Source: Aedes albopictus (taxonomy: Eukaryota; Arthropoda; Insecta; Diptera; Culicidae). Taken from it: 64,000 nucleotides of DNA. Below the pieces are notes generated by a model. The model worked only from the letters and a program-made list of their open reading frames with translations, searched no databases and was not told the origin of the DNA. Shown here piece by piece: positions 9,061 through 20,720 of the stretch; the first letter of the stretch is position 1; every line of letters begins with the position of its first letter. The position numbers were made by a program, and so were the translations under genes. The stretch spans positions 65,526,580 to 65,590,579 of the forward strand of contig NC_085138.1 in assembly GCF_035046485.1 (NCBI RefSeq), given 5' to 3'.

Positions 9061-10697
9061 TGGTCTTCTACAAAGTTGTCCCTAATAATAAGGCCCACTT
9101 TAAAATGTGCATGAAAATTAGGGTGGTCCATATTTTCAAAGAAATTTTTGATAAAACTTTTTTATTTGCAAGAATAACTGTGTACATTATTCGGGAAAGT
9201 TGTAGATCTATCAATTTTGAGCAACTTTGCTGAAGACACTTTTTATGTAGCTTTAAAATTGACCGATCTAGAGGTATTTTTCTGAATAAGCTTAGGGTGG
9301 TTCAAGAAAAACCGGTTTTCTGGCGTTAACTTTTTCAGTTTCGATTTTTCATCAAAGTCGCCCAAGAAACACTTGTAGAGCATTTGAAGACGCGTCGTTT
9401 CGTGCGCTGAGATGGTCGTTATCTCTTTTGGTTCAAAAGTTACAAGCGTTTTCCTTTAAAAATCATAGTTTTTTAAAATGGGTTTATGATGAGTTGGGGC
9501 AAACATAAAAAATATCTCTTGCCCGCATTCAAAAGAAGACATGCTGTTAAGAAACATATCAAAAAATTAGAGGGGAGTTATTTTTGTAACTCAAGTGAAA
9601 AATACTTGAAAAGTGCCTATTTTTTCTAGAAAATCATCAATATCTTTTGAACGGAATGACGTAGCAACATTCTCAGCGCACGAAAATGCGCGTTTTTGAA
9701 AGCTCTAAAATTGGTTCTTAGGCGACTTTGACGAGAAATTTGAAACAAAAAAGATAAAGCAATAAAACGATTTGTTCTAGCGTCACCCTATGAAAACTAT
9801 GGGAAAATGCTCCAAATTTGGTCAAAACAGTTTAACCGCTTTATCTTTTTTGTTTCAAATTTTTCATCAAAGTTGTCTAAGAACCATTTATAGAGCTTTA
9901 AAAAACACACATTTTTGTGCGCTGAGAATGTTGCTACGTCATTCCGATCAAAAGATATTGATGATTTTCTAGAAAAAATAGGCACTTTTCAAGTATTTTT
10001 CACTTGAGTAATAAAAATAACACCCCTCTAATTTTTTGGTATGTTTTATAACAACATTTCTTCTTTTGAATGCGGGCAAAAGATATTTTTTATGTTTGCC
10101 CCAACCCGTTATAGCACCTTTTTTAAAAACTATTATTTTTTAAGAAAAATGCCTGTAACTTTTGAACCAAAAGAGATAACGACCATCTCACCGCACGAAA
10201 CGACGCGTCTTTAAATGCTCTACAAGTGTTTCTTGGGCGACTTTGATGAAAAATCGAAACTGAAAAAGTTAACGCCAGAAAACCGGTTTTTCTTGAACCA
10301 CCCTAAGCTTAATCAGAAAAATACCTCTAGATCGGTCAATTTTAAAGCTACATAAAAAGTGTCTTCAGCAAAGTTGCTCAAAATTGATAGATCTACAACT
10401 TTCCTGAAGAATGTATATAGTTATTCTTCCAAATAAAAAAGTTTGGTTCCAAATTTCTTTGAAAATATGGATCACCCTAATTTTCATGTATATTGAAAAG
10501 AGGGCCTTATTTTTAGGAACAACTTTGTAGAAGACCATATTAATGTAGAAAATCATTTGAAGGCGCTGAATGCATCTTTCCTCGTAAATCTGGTTCGTGG
10601 ACCATTGTGCAGTGTGCATTTTCAGACAAATTTGTTTAACTCTTCTTAATAACGGTGCTCGAGAAAAACTGGACCATGTACTCCAAATACCTTGTCT

Positions 10698-11054
10698 TTA
10701 AGGCGAAACTGGATCCATTTCCTCACTTTTTGGTTTTTGATTTTTAATAAAATAACTAAGCAATATTTTCAAAATCGGTTTTCGTACACATGTAGAGTAT
10801 GGATCAAGGTATCTCCTGAATTTTTCCCTGGTGGAAAATGTTTTTCGTTTTTTCAGAAACCATGTTTAAACAAAATTGCACAAAAAAATGGTTTCTGCAA
10901 AAACGAAAAACTTTTTCCACCAGGGAAAAATTCAGGAGATACCTTGATCCATACTCTACATGTGCACGAAAACCGATTTTGAAAATATTGCTTCGTTATT
11001 TTATTAAAAATTAAAAACTAAAAAAATGAGAAAATGCTTCCAGTTTCGCCTTAA
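10698..11054. mobile_element. TTAA-flanked palindromic MITE, copy 1
   Basis: Bounded by TTAA at 10698-10701 and 11051-11054, with inverted ends GGCGAAACTGGA...CCAGTTTCGCC. The whole 357 bp is nearly palindromic, the halves meeting near 10880. TTAA targets are typical of piggyBac-type elements, so a piggyBac-derived MITE is likely. A second copy lies at 22507-22850. No coding capacity. Confidence 0.8.
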
Positions 11055-11340
11055 GGAAATTTCTTCACAGTTCTTTAGATATTCCTTCAAGACATTTCTC
11101 CTCCAGAAATTGCTCTAAGGATTTCTTAAGAAAGTCTTAGAAAATCCTTCAAGGATTCCTTCAGATTTTTTTCTACAAATTTTTAGAAGGATTCAAACGG
11201 AAAGGCTAGAAAATATTCTTGCAGAGATTCCTGCAGAAATTTACACAGAGTTTTCATCAGAAATACCACCGGGTATTCCTCTATGTATTTTCTCAGAAAT
11301 TTCTCCAGAATTTCGTCTAAGCGGAATTCATTAAAACAAT
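11055..11340 (+). repeat. Degenerate AGGAATTCC-type periodic repeat
   Basis: Made of TTCCTTCAGAAATT/AAGGATT-like words repeating at roughly 15-bp spacing. The section 11090-11330 is repeated with changes at 12520-12730, so the two are direct copies of one family member. Non-coding. Confidence 0.65.
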
Positions 11341-12084
11341 AGGAAGCAATCAGTGAAGTACTAGATTGAAAGTAGTGAGCTGGATTTTTGTATGGTGAGA
11401 TGATCAATTCTCCGTTTCTGCAAAGAAATGCTGCAAACAGCGTGGGTTATATGATTTCTTGCCTAATTTGATGCTGTTTGAGCAAAACTTTGGGTAACTG
11501 TGTTGTTGAAGTTGCAAGAAATAAATAATACAACAACACATTTATTATTTTTTGCCGACGACTCAATACCTATATAATACCAAAACAGGATATTTCCGCG
11601 ACCAGGATAACCGACCAATACGTTGTCTTGGTATGATACCTGACTTTGGTATGTGTTTTGAAGGAAGGTAACAACATAACCACCAATAAATTGAAAAAGG
11701 AATAGAATGCATATTAAAAATAGACCAATTTTACTAAAAAATCGTGAAAAAAATTAAAATCGCTATAATTTTGTCTCTTGTTAAAAATTTCAAGTTAAGT
11801 CAAATATTTTCCAGAGTTTATTATGTAAGTCATAAATGGTCAAAATTTCATTTCAATCGGTTCATTGAATCCGAAGATATAACAGCTCAAAGTTGGCTAT
11901 CGGTTAATTTTACCTTTTTCAAGAATCTTTATAACTTTGTGGAGAATGGCCCGATCTTTTCTAAATTTGGACCACTGATACACAACTAGTTGATGAACTT
12001 ACAGTAAAAATTTGAGAATATTTGATGCACTTTTCGAAAAGTTACAGCTAGTTAAACATTTTTTGAAAAGTGAAAATTTTGCCT
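11341..12084. other. AT-rich repeat-derived DNA, including a 66-bp direct repeat
   Basis: No gene seen. 11588-11653 (GGATATTTCCGCGACC... to GGTATG) recurs exactly at 12303-12368. The part 11735-11990 is similar to 25330-25570 (GGTTCATTGAATCC, GATATAACAGCTCAAAG, TTTGGACCACTGATACA shared), so it is another dispersed family. Confidence 0.6.
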
Positions 12085-12304
12085 GTCCCGAACATTTTGT
12101 CTATCCCCTGTACTTGCCGTATCAATACCACAACGGCCTACTTTAATGCACTATTCCAAAGAGTTGCAAAATGGATCATAATGCAACTCAGTTTGGTTGC
12201 TTTATGAATCCATTAATACAATTGTTTGAACGACAACCTGAGCTTCCACGGTAAGAGCTTGGAAAACTGTGTCAGTTATACAGGGGATAGACAAAATGAT
12301 CGGG
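12085..12304. mobile_element. Short MITE with inverted ends
   Basis: CCCGAACATTTTGTCTATCC (from 12087) and its inverted partner GGATAGACAAAATGATCGGG (to 12304) enclose about 220 bp. No frame. The superfamily cannot be told because a target duplication is not clear. Confidence 0.6.
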
Positions 12305-12368
12305 ATATTTCCGCGACCAGGATAACCGACCAATACGTTGTCTTGGTATGATACCTGACTTTGGTATG

Positions 12369-13553
12369 CTGCAGTTATGGGTCAGTTATTCATTCCTGCT
12401 CGGCTAGGGTCCATACAAATTTCGATAATGTTGTATGGACGAAAGTCTACAAGATGGGAGGGGGTGGTTCTGACATTGTCAAAATTGAGTCTACTTAGTT
12501 TATGGATAGCGCCCAAAACATTTCTCCTCCAGAAATTGCTCTAAGGATTTTTTAAGAAAGTCTTAGAAAATCCTGCAAGGATTCCTTCAGAAATTTTTCT
12601 ACAGATTCTTATAAGGATTCGTACGAAAAGGCTATAAGATATTCTTGCAGAGATTCCTGCAGAAATTCCACCGGGCATCACCTCTATGTATTTTCTCAGT
12701 AATTTCTCCAGGGTTTCGTCTAAGCGTACCTTTAGGAATTTCTCTACGGATTTCTCCAGGAATTCATTTAAACAATTGTTAAGGATTTTTATTAGGGAAT
12801 TTTTCTAGGATTTCTTTTCCAAAAATATCTCAAGAGGACTCGTTAGGAATTCCATCAGGGGTTTCCAGGTGTTCCTTCATGTATTCCTCCTGCAGTTCCT
12901 TCAGAAAATCCATCAATGGATTCTTATAATATTTCGTTTTTCAGAAATTCTTTCAGGAATTCATTTAAAATACAGCCAAAAACCGTTAAACAGCTATTAT
13001 CTTAGATTTAAGCTGCCATCTTGAATTGTGGACCGCCATCTTGGATATTCTGGTTGCCATTTTTGGACTCCAGACATCTTCCCCATATTAAATGTTATTC
13101 CTTTGTTGTTCAATACTTTTTGGATAACAATTACAGCACTTCAAATTTTAGGCATGTATTCATTATTTGAATAACGAAACTAGTGATTTTCCTGGTGTTA
13201 TCTGAACAAAATGATGGTGTTCGAATTGTTATTTTTCCTCATAATAACAACTAATGAAGGGCATATCGAAGTATGATAGTATTTAAAATCAATACCTACT
13301 TGGGTTGGAGGAATTCCCAGAGCCCTGGAAAAACTTTTGAAAAAGTTCTTTGTGAAATTCTCGTATGATTTTTTTAGAAATTTCTGTAAAAAATGATAAA
13401 ATCTGAAGGTTCTTGGAGATTTTTCCTAATGAACGCCTAACAAAATTCTCGAAGGAACTTCCGGAGAAAATCTGAAATGAATTCTTGGAAAACCCTCAAA
13501 GATACTCCTAAATAAGTTCCCGTAGAAGCTTCTTGGGCAATTCACGAAGAATT
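12369..13553 (+). repeat. Degenerate periodic repeats with AT-rich spacers
   Basis: 12515-12975 and 13310-13553 consist of AGGAATTCC/GGAATTCTT-like words at about 15-bp spacing. 12975-13310 is AT-rich with no recognisable element. No gene seen. Confidence 0.55.
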
Positions 13554-13561
13554 GCCTGAAA

Positions 13562-15453
13562 CATGGTTTCCCAAACTGTGGGTCGCGACCTCTTCATCCA
13601 GGGGGTCGCGAGTGATAGTAAAATTTTCCTCTATAACAGACAACACACGGAGAAAAATTTCGTTCGTTTGAAACAAAAATATTCATGTTTAGTCTAGTCT
13701 AGTCTAGTCTAGTCTAGTCTAGTCTACACATACACAGCCATTCATTGAAAGAATCCTGGAAAATGATGGAATCGACTAATTCCATCATTTTTCTTGTCAT
13801 TATTAATCCTTGCAGCACATCTGAGATGTATTACAAACATTAAAGCGGCCAGGCCTACTGTGCAGCGTTGTTATTGTTATTGAAATCAAAGAACGGGGAC
13901 ATCTCGTACCAACCGTTCCGTATACGAAGCATGAATATGAAATATTAACGGTGGGAGTGACTTTGCTAAGAAGGTTAATGTCCCTCCTTGGTCCTTTGAA
14001 TCCTGGGATGGGACACAGGTATTTACCCCTTGTGCCCTGGCCCTTATGCCTAGGCTTAAGCGCCTTTACTCGCTCTCTGAAACGAAAAGAAAATTCTAAT
14101 CCCTCCCACTATTACAGGAATACATATTTCAAAATTATCAAAAATTAGAACAATAGAATTACAGTACCAAATCGAGTTATCCAAATATTACCATCATGCA
14201 GTTACTTTCCGTATGTTTTCGTTACCATTCCGGATGTATTCGCAGGAAATGTCGTTTCATAACAGAACTTCATAGATAAAAAGAACAGCAAGTTTACCAA
14301 TACCGGTATACTATCCTGGTTAGCGAAATGTCGATTCTCCTTGTGAGTTAACTGAATGATCAGAAATTTAGCCCAAATTTGCTTCCGGAATTGACAGCAT
14401 TCAATGGTTTTTCAAATAGATACAAGAATGTACAGAAAATTCACTTCACTTTTTTTCTTTCCCTTTTTGGTCTTACTGACTTCACTGCTTGACCACACAC
14501 AGAAGGCATACAAGGCACCAAGATACAAAACACCGCGATACGTCCAAAATACATGTGCCTCGTTCACCTGCAAGCAGCAGCTGAAGGCTCGAAGGTGTAG
14601 CCCTAACCGTACCGCAACTAAATTCAAAATACGACCGCCGAAATAAAAGATCCGCGAATACACGACAGGAAAAACATAATTTTCATTTCCTAAACACTTT
14701 TTGTAAAACTAACCGAATAGCATAGTAAATACCAAGCCATTTTCCTCCAGCCGAAAATCACACGGAAACGAGAAAACGCGTGACAGAAACTTTGAATCAA
14801 CCGTTCGCACGCACGGCTTGCTGCGATCTAATCTGAAACAAAAATATTCATGTTTATTCGGTAAACTGAGAAAATATTTTAAACTAAAATATTAATTTTT
14901 AAAACTAACTCAATTACATATTGATTTCTACAGTACCCATTGAAGAGCCCCCCGTTCCGCCGTCGAGAACATAAACAAAACTCTCAAGTTCCAGCTGCAG
15001 CACCAAACAAGATTTCCTCTTGCAAAAAAGGCAAGTTTGTTAGCGTATGTTATCTACATGATGTTGGCATTGAAAGTGCCACGCGGGAAGTGGGTTTTCC
15101 TAGAGAAAGAAATGATTTTGTAAATTTAATTGGAAAACAAATATTTCCGTAGGGCCGACCTGCCACAAAAAACATTTTTTTGTTTACATTTGTTTCTAAC
15201 ATAACCTGTCAGAAGATGCATGTTTGTTTCAAAAATGGATTGAATTTGCTTCAAATGTGACGTTCGATTTGCTCCAAAAGGTTTTATTTCTGTTGCCAGA
15301 ACAAATTGACAATCTATTTGCGTTTACCTGAAATATTTTAGATTTTACCATGCTTTTGTCTGCGTGCAAATGAGGGAATTTCTATGGGGGATCGCGAAAA
15401 CTACGTCTGCTGGCAAAAGGGGGTCGCGCGACCTGAAATTTTGGGAACCTATG
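13562..15453. mobile_element. hAT-type nonautonomous element interrupted by a retroposon
   Basis: The ends CATGGTTTCCC (13562) and GGGAACCTATG (15453) are imperfect inverted repeats, followed inward by GTGGGTCGCGACC and GGTCGCGCGACC. Flanks GCCTGAAA (13554-13561) and GCCTAAAA (15454-15461) are an 8-bp duplication with one change, which is the hAT signature. The interior is about 750 bp of its own sequence plus the nested insert 13692-14833. No transposase frame. Confidence 0.75.
13692..14833 (-). mobile_element. Retroposon with (TAGTC)n tail and 23-bp target duplication
   Basis: A 23-bp sequence starting TGAAACAAAAATATTC (13669-13691) recurs exactly at 14834-14856, so the 1,142 bp between are an insertion. 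Its left end is (GTCTA)7, which reads as a short tandem tail on the minus strand, so the element points left. Long duplications plus a simple tail indicate LINE-type integration. The 3' part (13692-14150) is shared with 43683-44370. No protein frame recognised. Confidence 0.75.
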
Positions 15454-15461
15454 GCCTAAAA

Positions 15462-15750
15462 GAATTTTAGAATATACCCGGGCGATCTCCCGAGAGAACT
15501 CCTGGAGGCATACTTGAAAAAACTCTTGAATCAATTTCCGAAGGAACTATTAATTCAATTCCCAAACATACAAAAGTACTTCAGAGAGAATTCCCGAATG
15601 AATTCTGGGAGGCAGCACTTTTTGATGCAACTGGAAACATTAATTTTTGGAGGATTAACGAATATACTCTTGGACGACCTCTCTAAGAAACTCCTGGAAG
15701 GGTTCATCATGGAAATCATAACAAAGCAACTCATGGAGCGATTGCCGAAG
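15462..15750 (+). repeat. Degenerate periodic repeat
   Basis: Words like AACTCCTGGAGG and GAACTATTAATTC at about 15-bp spacing. The 97-codon frame across it is a by-product of the periodicity. Confidence 0.5.
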
Positions 15751-15917
15751 CCCAAGCAACACACATGTTATATAAAAGTTACGACAGCGCAAGTTTTAGT
15801 TGTATAAAAGTTTATTTGACGTTATTCTAACAAAATGTTAGAATTACGTAGAATTAACTTCTATACAACCAAAACTTACGCTGTCGTAACTCTTATATAA
15901 CATGTGTGTTGCTTGGG
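15751..15917. mobile_element. Palindromic MITE, 167 bp
   Basis: CCCAAGCAACACACATGTTA at the left and its inverted copy at the right. The arms continue inward (AAGTTACGACAGCG / CGCTGTCGTAACT) to a centre near 15833. Could form a long hairpin if transcribed. Confidence 0.75.
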
Positions 15918-16300
15918 AGGAATTCTTGGATAAACTCTCATTAAACAAAATTGGAAATTTCTCTCAAAAAATCTCAATGGATTTCCTGAAATAATTCACA
16001 TAGAAATTCTCAAAAAAAACTATTGAAGGATTTCTCAAATTAATTCCTGAAAGAGTTAACGAAAGAGCTGCCAGGTAATACTAAAAGTAACTCCTGAAGC
16101 AAGTTTTGTACTAACTTCTTTAGTTATTCCCAAATGGACCACAGGAAGATTACCCACGCGAGCTCGACGGAACTACTGGAGAACTTTTCAAAATAACTCA
16201 TTCAGAAATTTCCGAAATAAGTACTGGAGAAATTGCAGATGGAAAGTTCTGAAATCTCCTGAAACTTCACGTCAAATTTACAGTTCTGCTATTCAGTTCT
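15918..16300 (+). repeat. Degenerate periodic repeat
   Basis: Continuation of the AATTCCTGAAAG-type words around the palindromic MITE. Nothing coding. Confidence 0.5.
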
Positions 16301-18386
16301 AATTTTACGCTTTTTTGTCTATTTGAGCTATATGAGTGGGAGATATTTAGACTGTTGTGCTAAATTCACAGAGTCTGTGGATCACTTTCTTATTTGATCG
16401 ATTTTTCAGGGACTCCAAAATAACAGATTCTGAGTGTAAGAATTAGCTTTTTTTAGTTTTGTTTTCCATAAAGTGTAGGTCGTTAAAAAAAAGGACGAAA
16501 TTAATATATTACTAAGCTGGAGAGGGGAATATCAAACACACCTTCCAAGAACTCAACTACTAAGTCACGCCAGCACCTTCTTTTCTGCTCTCGTAAAAAA
16601 AAAACACACAACAAAACAGAACGCTTTCGCTTTTATTTCACTTTCCGCAAGACGAAGCACCAAAGCAAAAAAAAAAACTGAAGTTAGCATGCCATCCAGC
16701 TGCTGCCATCGCATCCGCCTTCTCGGAATGGAAACTGGGTCATGATGTAACCGTATACCGCGTCGCGTCGTCGACTACGCCATCGCATCGTCGTGACCGG
16801 GCGGTAGTTGTAGGGCTTCCCCACAAGCACAAGCACAGGCAGGGGTCCGTCCATCCTTCCGTGACCGCATCCAGACCAGTTGAGCAGAATATGAACGGCG
16901 GCGTTGTCGGGAAGATCATGGTCTATCGTAATGGAAGTGGGGACTCGTGGGGAGCATCAGGTTCTCTCTTTGTGCAGCGCCGGTCTCGTGACGGTCGTCG
17001 ATCGGACGGTTACGTATTCACCATGGTGGGGCTTTTGCAAATTCCCTTTCACTGACAGTTTCTCCTTCTGGAGAGAATATTATGGGCACGCTATACATTA
17101 TGCGCGGGACGGAGTCGCTGCCTACACAAGGTGGTACTTGCGAACAGAAGACGATGGTTGTTGTAAATAACTTTCGTTTGGTTTTTCTTTTTTTTTTTTT
17201 TTGGAAGCAATAGAGTTAGAGTTGTTTATATAGCTTTGTATTATATTACCAGGAAACATCAAAAAGGTTACAATATTTTTAGTATACGGCATATAAAAAA
17301 ATGCATGATTTTTTACCTTAAGCTTATACTAATGTTTTATTTATTCTCTTCTATTTCCAGGTATGATGACGCCCCACTTGAATTAATAATTATGGACCAT
17401 TATTTCGTATGTAACTATTTTGATGCACACGAGTATCATAACAACTTTTTTATATAACTCATATTAGTAGCGTAAGTAACGCCGTATACCATGGTTATTT
17501 GAATATTTGAAATGTTTCAGGAAATTGCCAATGAAATAATCAAAGATTGCCTTGGTAATCGCGATCAGGATTAGTTATTTATGTAACGAGTTGCAAAAAG
17601 TTGATTTTTTTTTCAGCACCAGTCGTACATTCATCCAACGAGACTTGCCGAGTGCTGAAAAAAATCGAGTATTGCAACGAGTTCCCTACAAAATTCTATG
17701 CTATGATGTTTCCACTATACAACTCATTTAAGTTGTGTGATGTTCATAATGCGACTCAAATAAAGAGCATAATGAACATTATGCAACTCATTTCAGTTGC
17801 ATAATGTACCGGTTCCGGTTCGGAAAAATAGGTCATTATGATACTGAAATTAGTTGCAAAAAAATAGGAAATTTTGATGCTGCATTGCATAAAATTTTGT
17901 ATGCAATTCAGTATCATAATTTATAGTTTATAAAACTCATTTTGGTATCGTAATAGCAAATTTTCTCAATTTTCTAGTTCTTTTATGCAACTGAAATGAT
18001 TTTCATAATGAAAAAATAGTTGCATAATGTTCATGATGCATTTCATTTGAGTTGTGCGGGTTGACCATTACCGTCAGCACTGCGCTTATGTTGTTTTCAA
18101 CAAGCGAGCTTTTTTACAGCGTGTTGTATGGTACCACACAATTTAACTTCACCAAAAAAAATTGAACAAAGAAAAAAGAAGTGCAATACACCTCTTCATT
18201 TGATTTTATCATAAGAACTTCAAATTACTGTCTACTGGCAAGCTGTATGTAATATGTAACGATTCTTTTGAGAAATACTGCAATTATTTATTTAGTTCAG
18301 CTATGAAATTTTGAATTGTTCCTCCAAAACTTCTTAACATTTTTTTGGTACAATTTCTCAAGAAAAATTACCGGAAGTCCTGAAGA
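16301..18386. other. Mostly non-repetitive DNA with a GC-richer island
   Basis: About 16680-17165 is clearly GC-richer than its surroundings and contains no recognisable repeat. Short open frames there do not resemble known proteins. 17340-17360 is a good polypyrimidine tract with TTTCCAG. 17550-18110 is rich in GTTGCATAATG/GCAACTCATTT words, probably an old repeat. No gene is called. Confidence 0.4.
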
Positions 18387-18403
18387 AAATCTTTGACTGA
18401 ATT

Positions 18404-19438
18404 GAGCATGAGCATGATTGACCGCCCGCGGTTGCTCCTCTGTTATTGCAAGGACAACTGCATTTACACAAAGAACCAACAGATGATGCTTGGGATTAGC
18501 TTTCTCTTCATTGTGTAAATGCTGGAATCCCAATACTTTTCAATAAGCAATACCAGCGCCGGCCGCGTCCGAATGCAGGTCAATTGAGGATAGGGAAGGA
18601 AGTGATGACGTGATTCTCGCTTAGGCCAATAACCGAGGAATTCTCTGCGTTACTACGAGAAATCACTAGGAGTTTGGACAGGGGAAATGGAGATGTGTTG
18701 AGGATTTTGTCGTGGTAAACGAATGTAATGTTTTGATTCGCGATTAATAATGCGCTCGCAAAGAAATACCCTTCTAAACCTTGGACGACGAACGCGATCT
18801 TTTGTGCCTCAAAACTCACCCTACATAAGTTATTCATTCGCAACTAAGGAGAACACAATGCTAAACACCGACGCATCTGTAGTTTGCGCTTCCGCGCGAG
18901 ACAATGCTGAACGCGATCGATTCACAAGTATTAACAAAATAACACGTGATAAATAAATCAGAAAGATCTTACCGCATGGTTCGCCGTCTATCTTTTACCG
19001 ACCCTCTCTTTTTTCCAGAAATTCATGCAACGTTTATTTGAGTCAAAACATTCATTCATTTGGGCTAAAATATTACAAATGTCGACACCGAAGATGACGA
19101 ACCATTCAAATTTTTGTGTACATGCAAAAAATGAAAGGAAATTATTTATTATCAACTAAATGTGCATTTGGAACTAGCGCCGACACATGACGTGACGAAC
19201 TTTTCAATATTTGTTAGATAAATACACAAAAACCAGAGCTGCAGCATCTTCCACTAACTGGCCTGGAAATTACACTGAACTGCTACAACAACACACGGGT
19301 ACGACGATGTGCACATTCAAAGTGTCGACGACAACGCGCCCGATCCGAATGAAAAAAGCGGAACTTCTTTTGCCTCCAAAAACACACTAAACCGCCTCGT
19401 ACGAAGATGAGTACGCACACAAGACGACGACGCGATGC
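18404..19438 (-). mobile_element. Retroposon with GAGCAT-type tail and 17-bp target duplication
   Basis: AAATCTTTGACTGAATT occurs at 18387-18403 and again exactly at 19439-19455. The inserted 1,035 bp begins GAGCATGAGCATGATTG, which reads as an (ATGCTC)n tail on the minus strand. On that strand the other end starts GCATCGCGTCGTCGTC. No RT is present and the few short frames look like nothing known. It is probably a nonautonomous element moved by a LINE. Confidence 0.7.
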
Positions 19439-19455
19439 AAATCTTTGACTGAATT

Positions 19456-20045
19456 CTAGAGGAACTTCAAAACTTTATAAACCGCAGAGTCAAAAAGTTC
19501 CTGCTAAATTTGTATGTTTTTTTTTTCTAGAGTTTTTGAAAACATTTTGAGGAATTATCTATAGAGTTCTTGGAACATTTAAAGGATTTTGTTAGACCAA
19601 CTTTTCCAAAGATTACAGCATGGATCCACTAGAAATTCTCTTTAGATTTCGAAAACCGACACCATCCATTGAACTACAAATTTTAAATACTAGAAATTTC
19701 TTGAAAATTTTAGCTGTCCTTTTTCAGTTTCAGGTAGCATAAATTTCTACTAAATCTGGAATCTTGCAAAACACTCTTTAAAAATATTTTTAACTTTATA
19801 TGAAATTCGTTTATCATTGTTTTCATCCAAGAATTTCAGAGTATCTGTTATGAATAAAATTGATGGATATTAAAAATTTTCTTAGATTCAAACTCTTCAA
19901 CAACATTAATACCTTCATTATTATATTTGTAAGAATGATTAATATTCTTTTAGTTTTTCCATTTTATATTGACAAAATTATATCCTCTATTTGAAGGGCC
20001 CCCACACAATTGTGGCCCGGGGGCCAACATTAGTAAATCCGGCCC
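19456..20045. other. AT-rich DNA ending in a lone hAT-MITE end
   Basis: No gene. 19995-20045 (GGCCCCCACACAATTG... to ATCCGGCCCTG) matches the end of the CAGGGCCGGAT MITE family seen complete at 59771 and 61340. The other end was not found. Confidence 0.5.
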
Positions 20046-20720
20046 TGCTTGGAGGTGTTCTTGCAAGAATCCCTGAAGGAATCACGGAAGGGTATCACAG
20101 AAGAATACCTGAAGTGATTCTTGAGTTCCTCCAGAAATTATTGCTAGAAATTCTCAAATAAAGTACACAGGAGTCTTTCTGGAATTTCTCAGGCAAATCC
20201 CTGCTGAAATTGTTTGAGTAAACAAGCAAGAATTCTTGAAAAAAACTGAGAGATAACATCTAAAGGAATGCTAGCAGGAATTTTTGCGGGTATTGCTTCA
20301 GAGAAATTCCTTAATGAATCCTTGGAGAAATCAATAGAGAAATTTTTATGCGAATCCTTGGACAAATTACAGGTGAGATTTGTATGAAAATCTTCGGTGA
20401 AGCCTAAGGAGCAATCTCAGCAACAATTTCTAGAGAAATTCCAAGAAGATTTATCCACAGATTTCTTCATAGATTCCTTCAAGAGTTCCTCTTTGCATTT
20501 CTCCGTGGATTTCTGTAAGTGTTCTTTCATTGATTCGTCAAGGAAATTCTCTGGAAATGCGGTTCCTGCAGGGATTTTTCAAAGGATTCCATAAATTTCC
20601 TCAAGAATACTTGCTGAGTTTCCTCCAGGGATTTTCCTCCTGAATTCCTCCTCCAGAAATTTTCCCCAGAATTCCTCTAGGAATTCTCTTGGGAATCACC
20701 CAAGATTCTGGGAACACCTG
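20046..20720 (+). repeat. Degenerate AGGAATTCC-type periodic repeat
   Basis: Nearly 700 bp of GAATTCCTCCAGAAATT/GGAATCACGGAAG words at about 15-bp spacing, both strands similar. The 65-codon frame here has no independent support. Confidence 0.65.

Larger units (their letters stand above)
1096..10609. mobile_element. Transib-like foldback (palindromic) nonautonomous DNA transposon, split by a BEL insertion
   Basis: The left end (CACAGTGGTCCACGAACC from 1096) and the right end (its inverted match ending ...GGACCATTGTG at 10609) are terminal inverted repeats. Both are flanked by CAGTG (1091-1095 and 10610-10614). Removing the BEL element at 1173-9060 and one TGGTC copy leaves about 1,621 bp, nearly all one long inverted repeat folding around position about 9790; for example 9298-9390 matches 10205-10300 inverted. 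A 5-bp duplication and CACWRTGG-type ends fit the Transib superfamily, relatives of RAG1. No transposase frame is present, so it would need help in trans. Mismatches and small indels separate the two arms, so it is older than the BEL insertion. The superfamily assignment is inference from ends only. Confidence 0.72.

Noticed and set aside
10692..10982. Frame of 96 codons at the TTAA MITE
   Set aside because: It reads through the palindrome, and the second MITE copy gives related frames on both strands.
17300..17460. Possible signal-peptide exon (hydrophobic frame near 17311-17360)
   Set aside because: The hydrophobic run is the translation of a pyrimidine tract ending in CAG. Stops follow soon and no donor is convincing.
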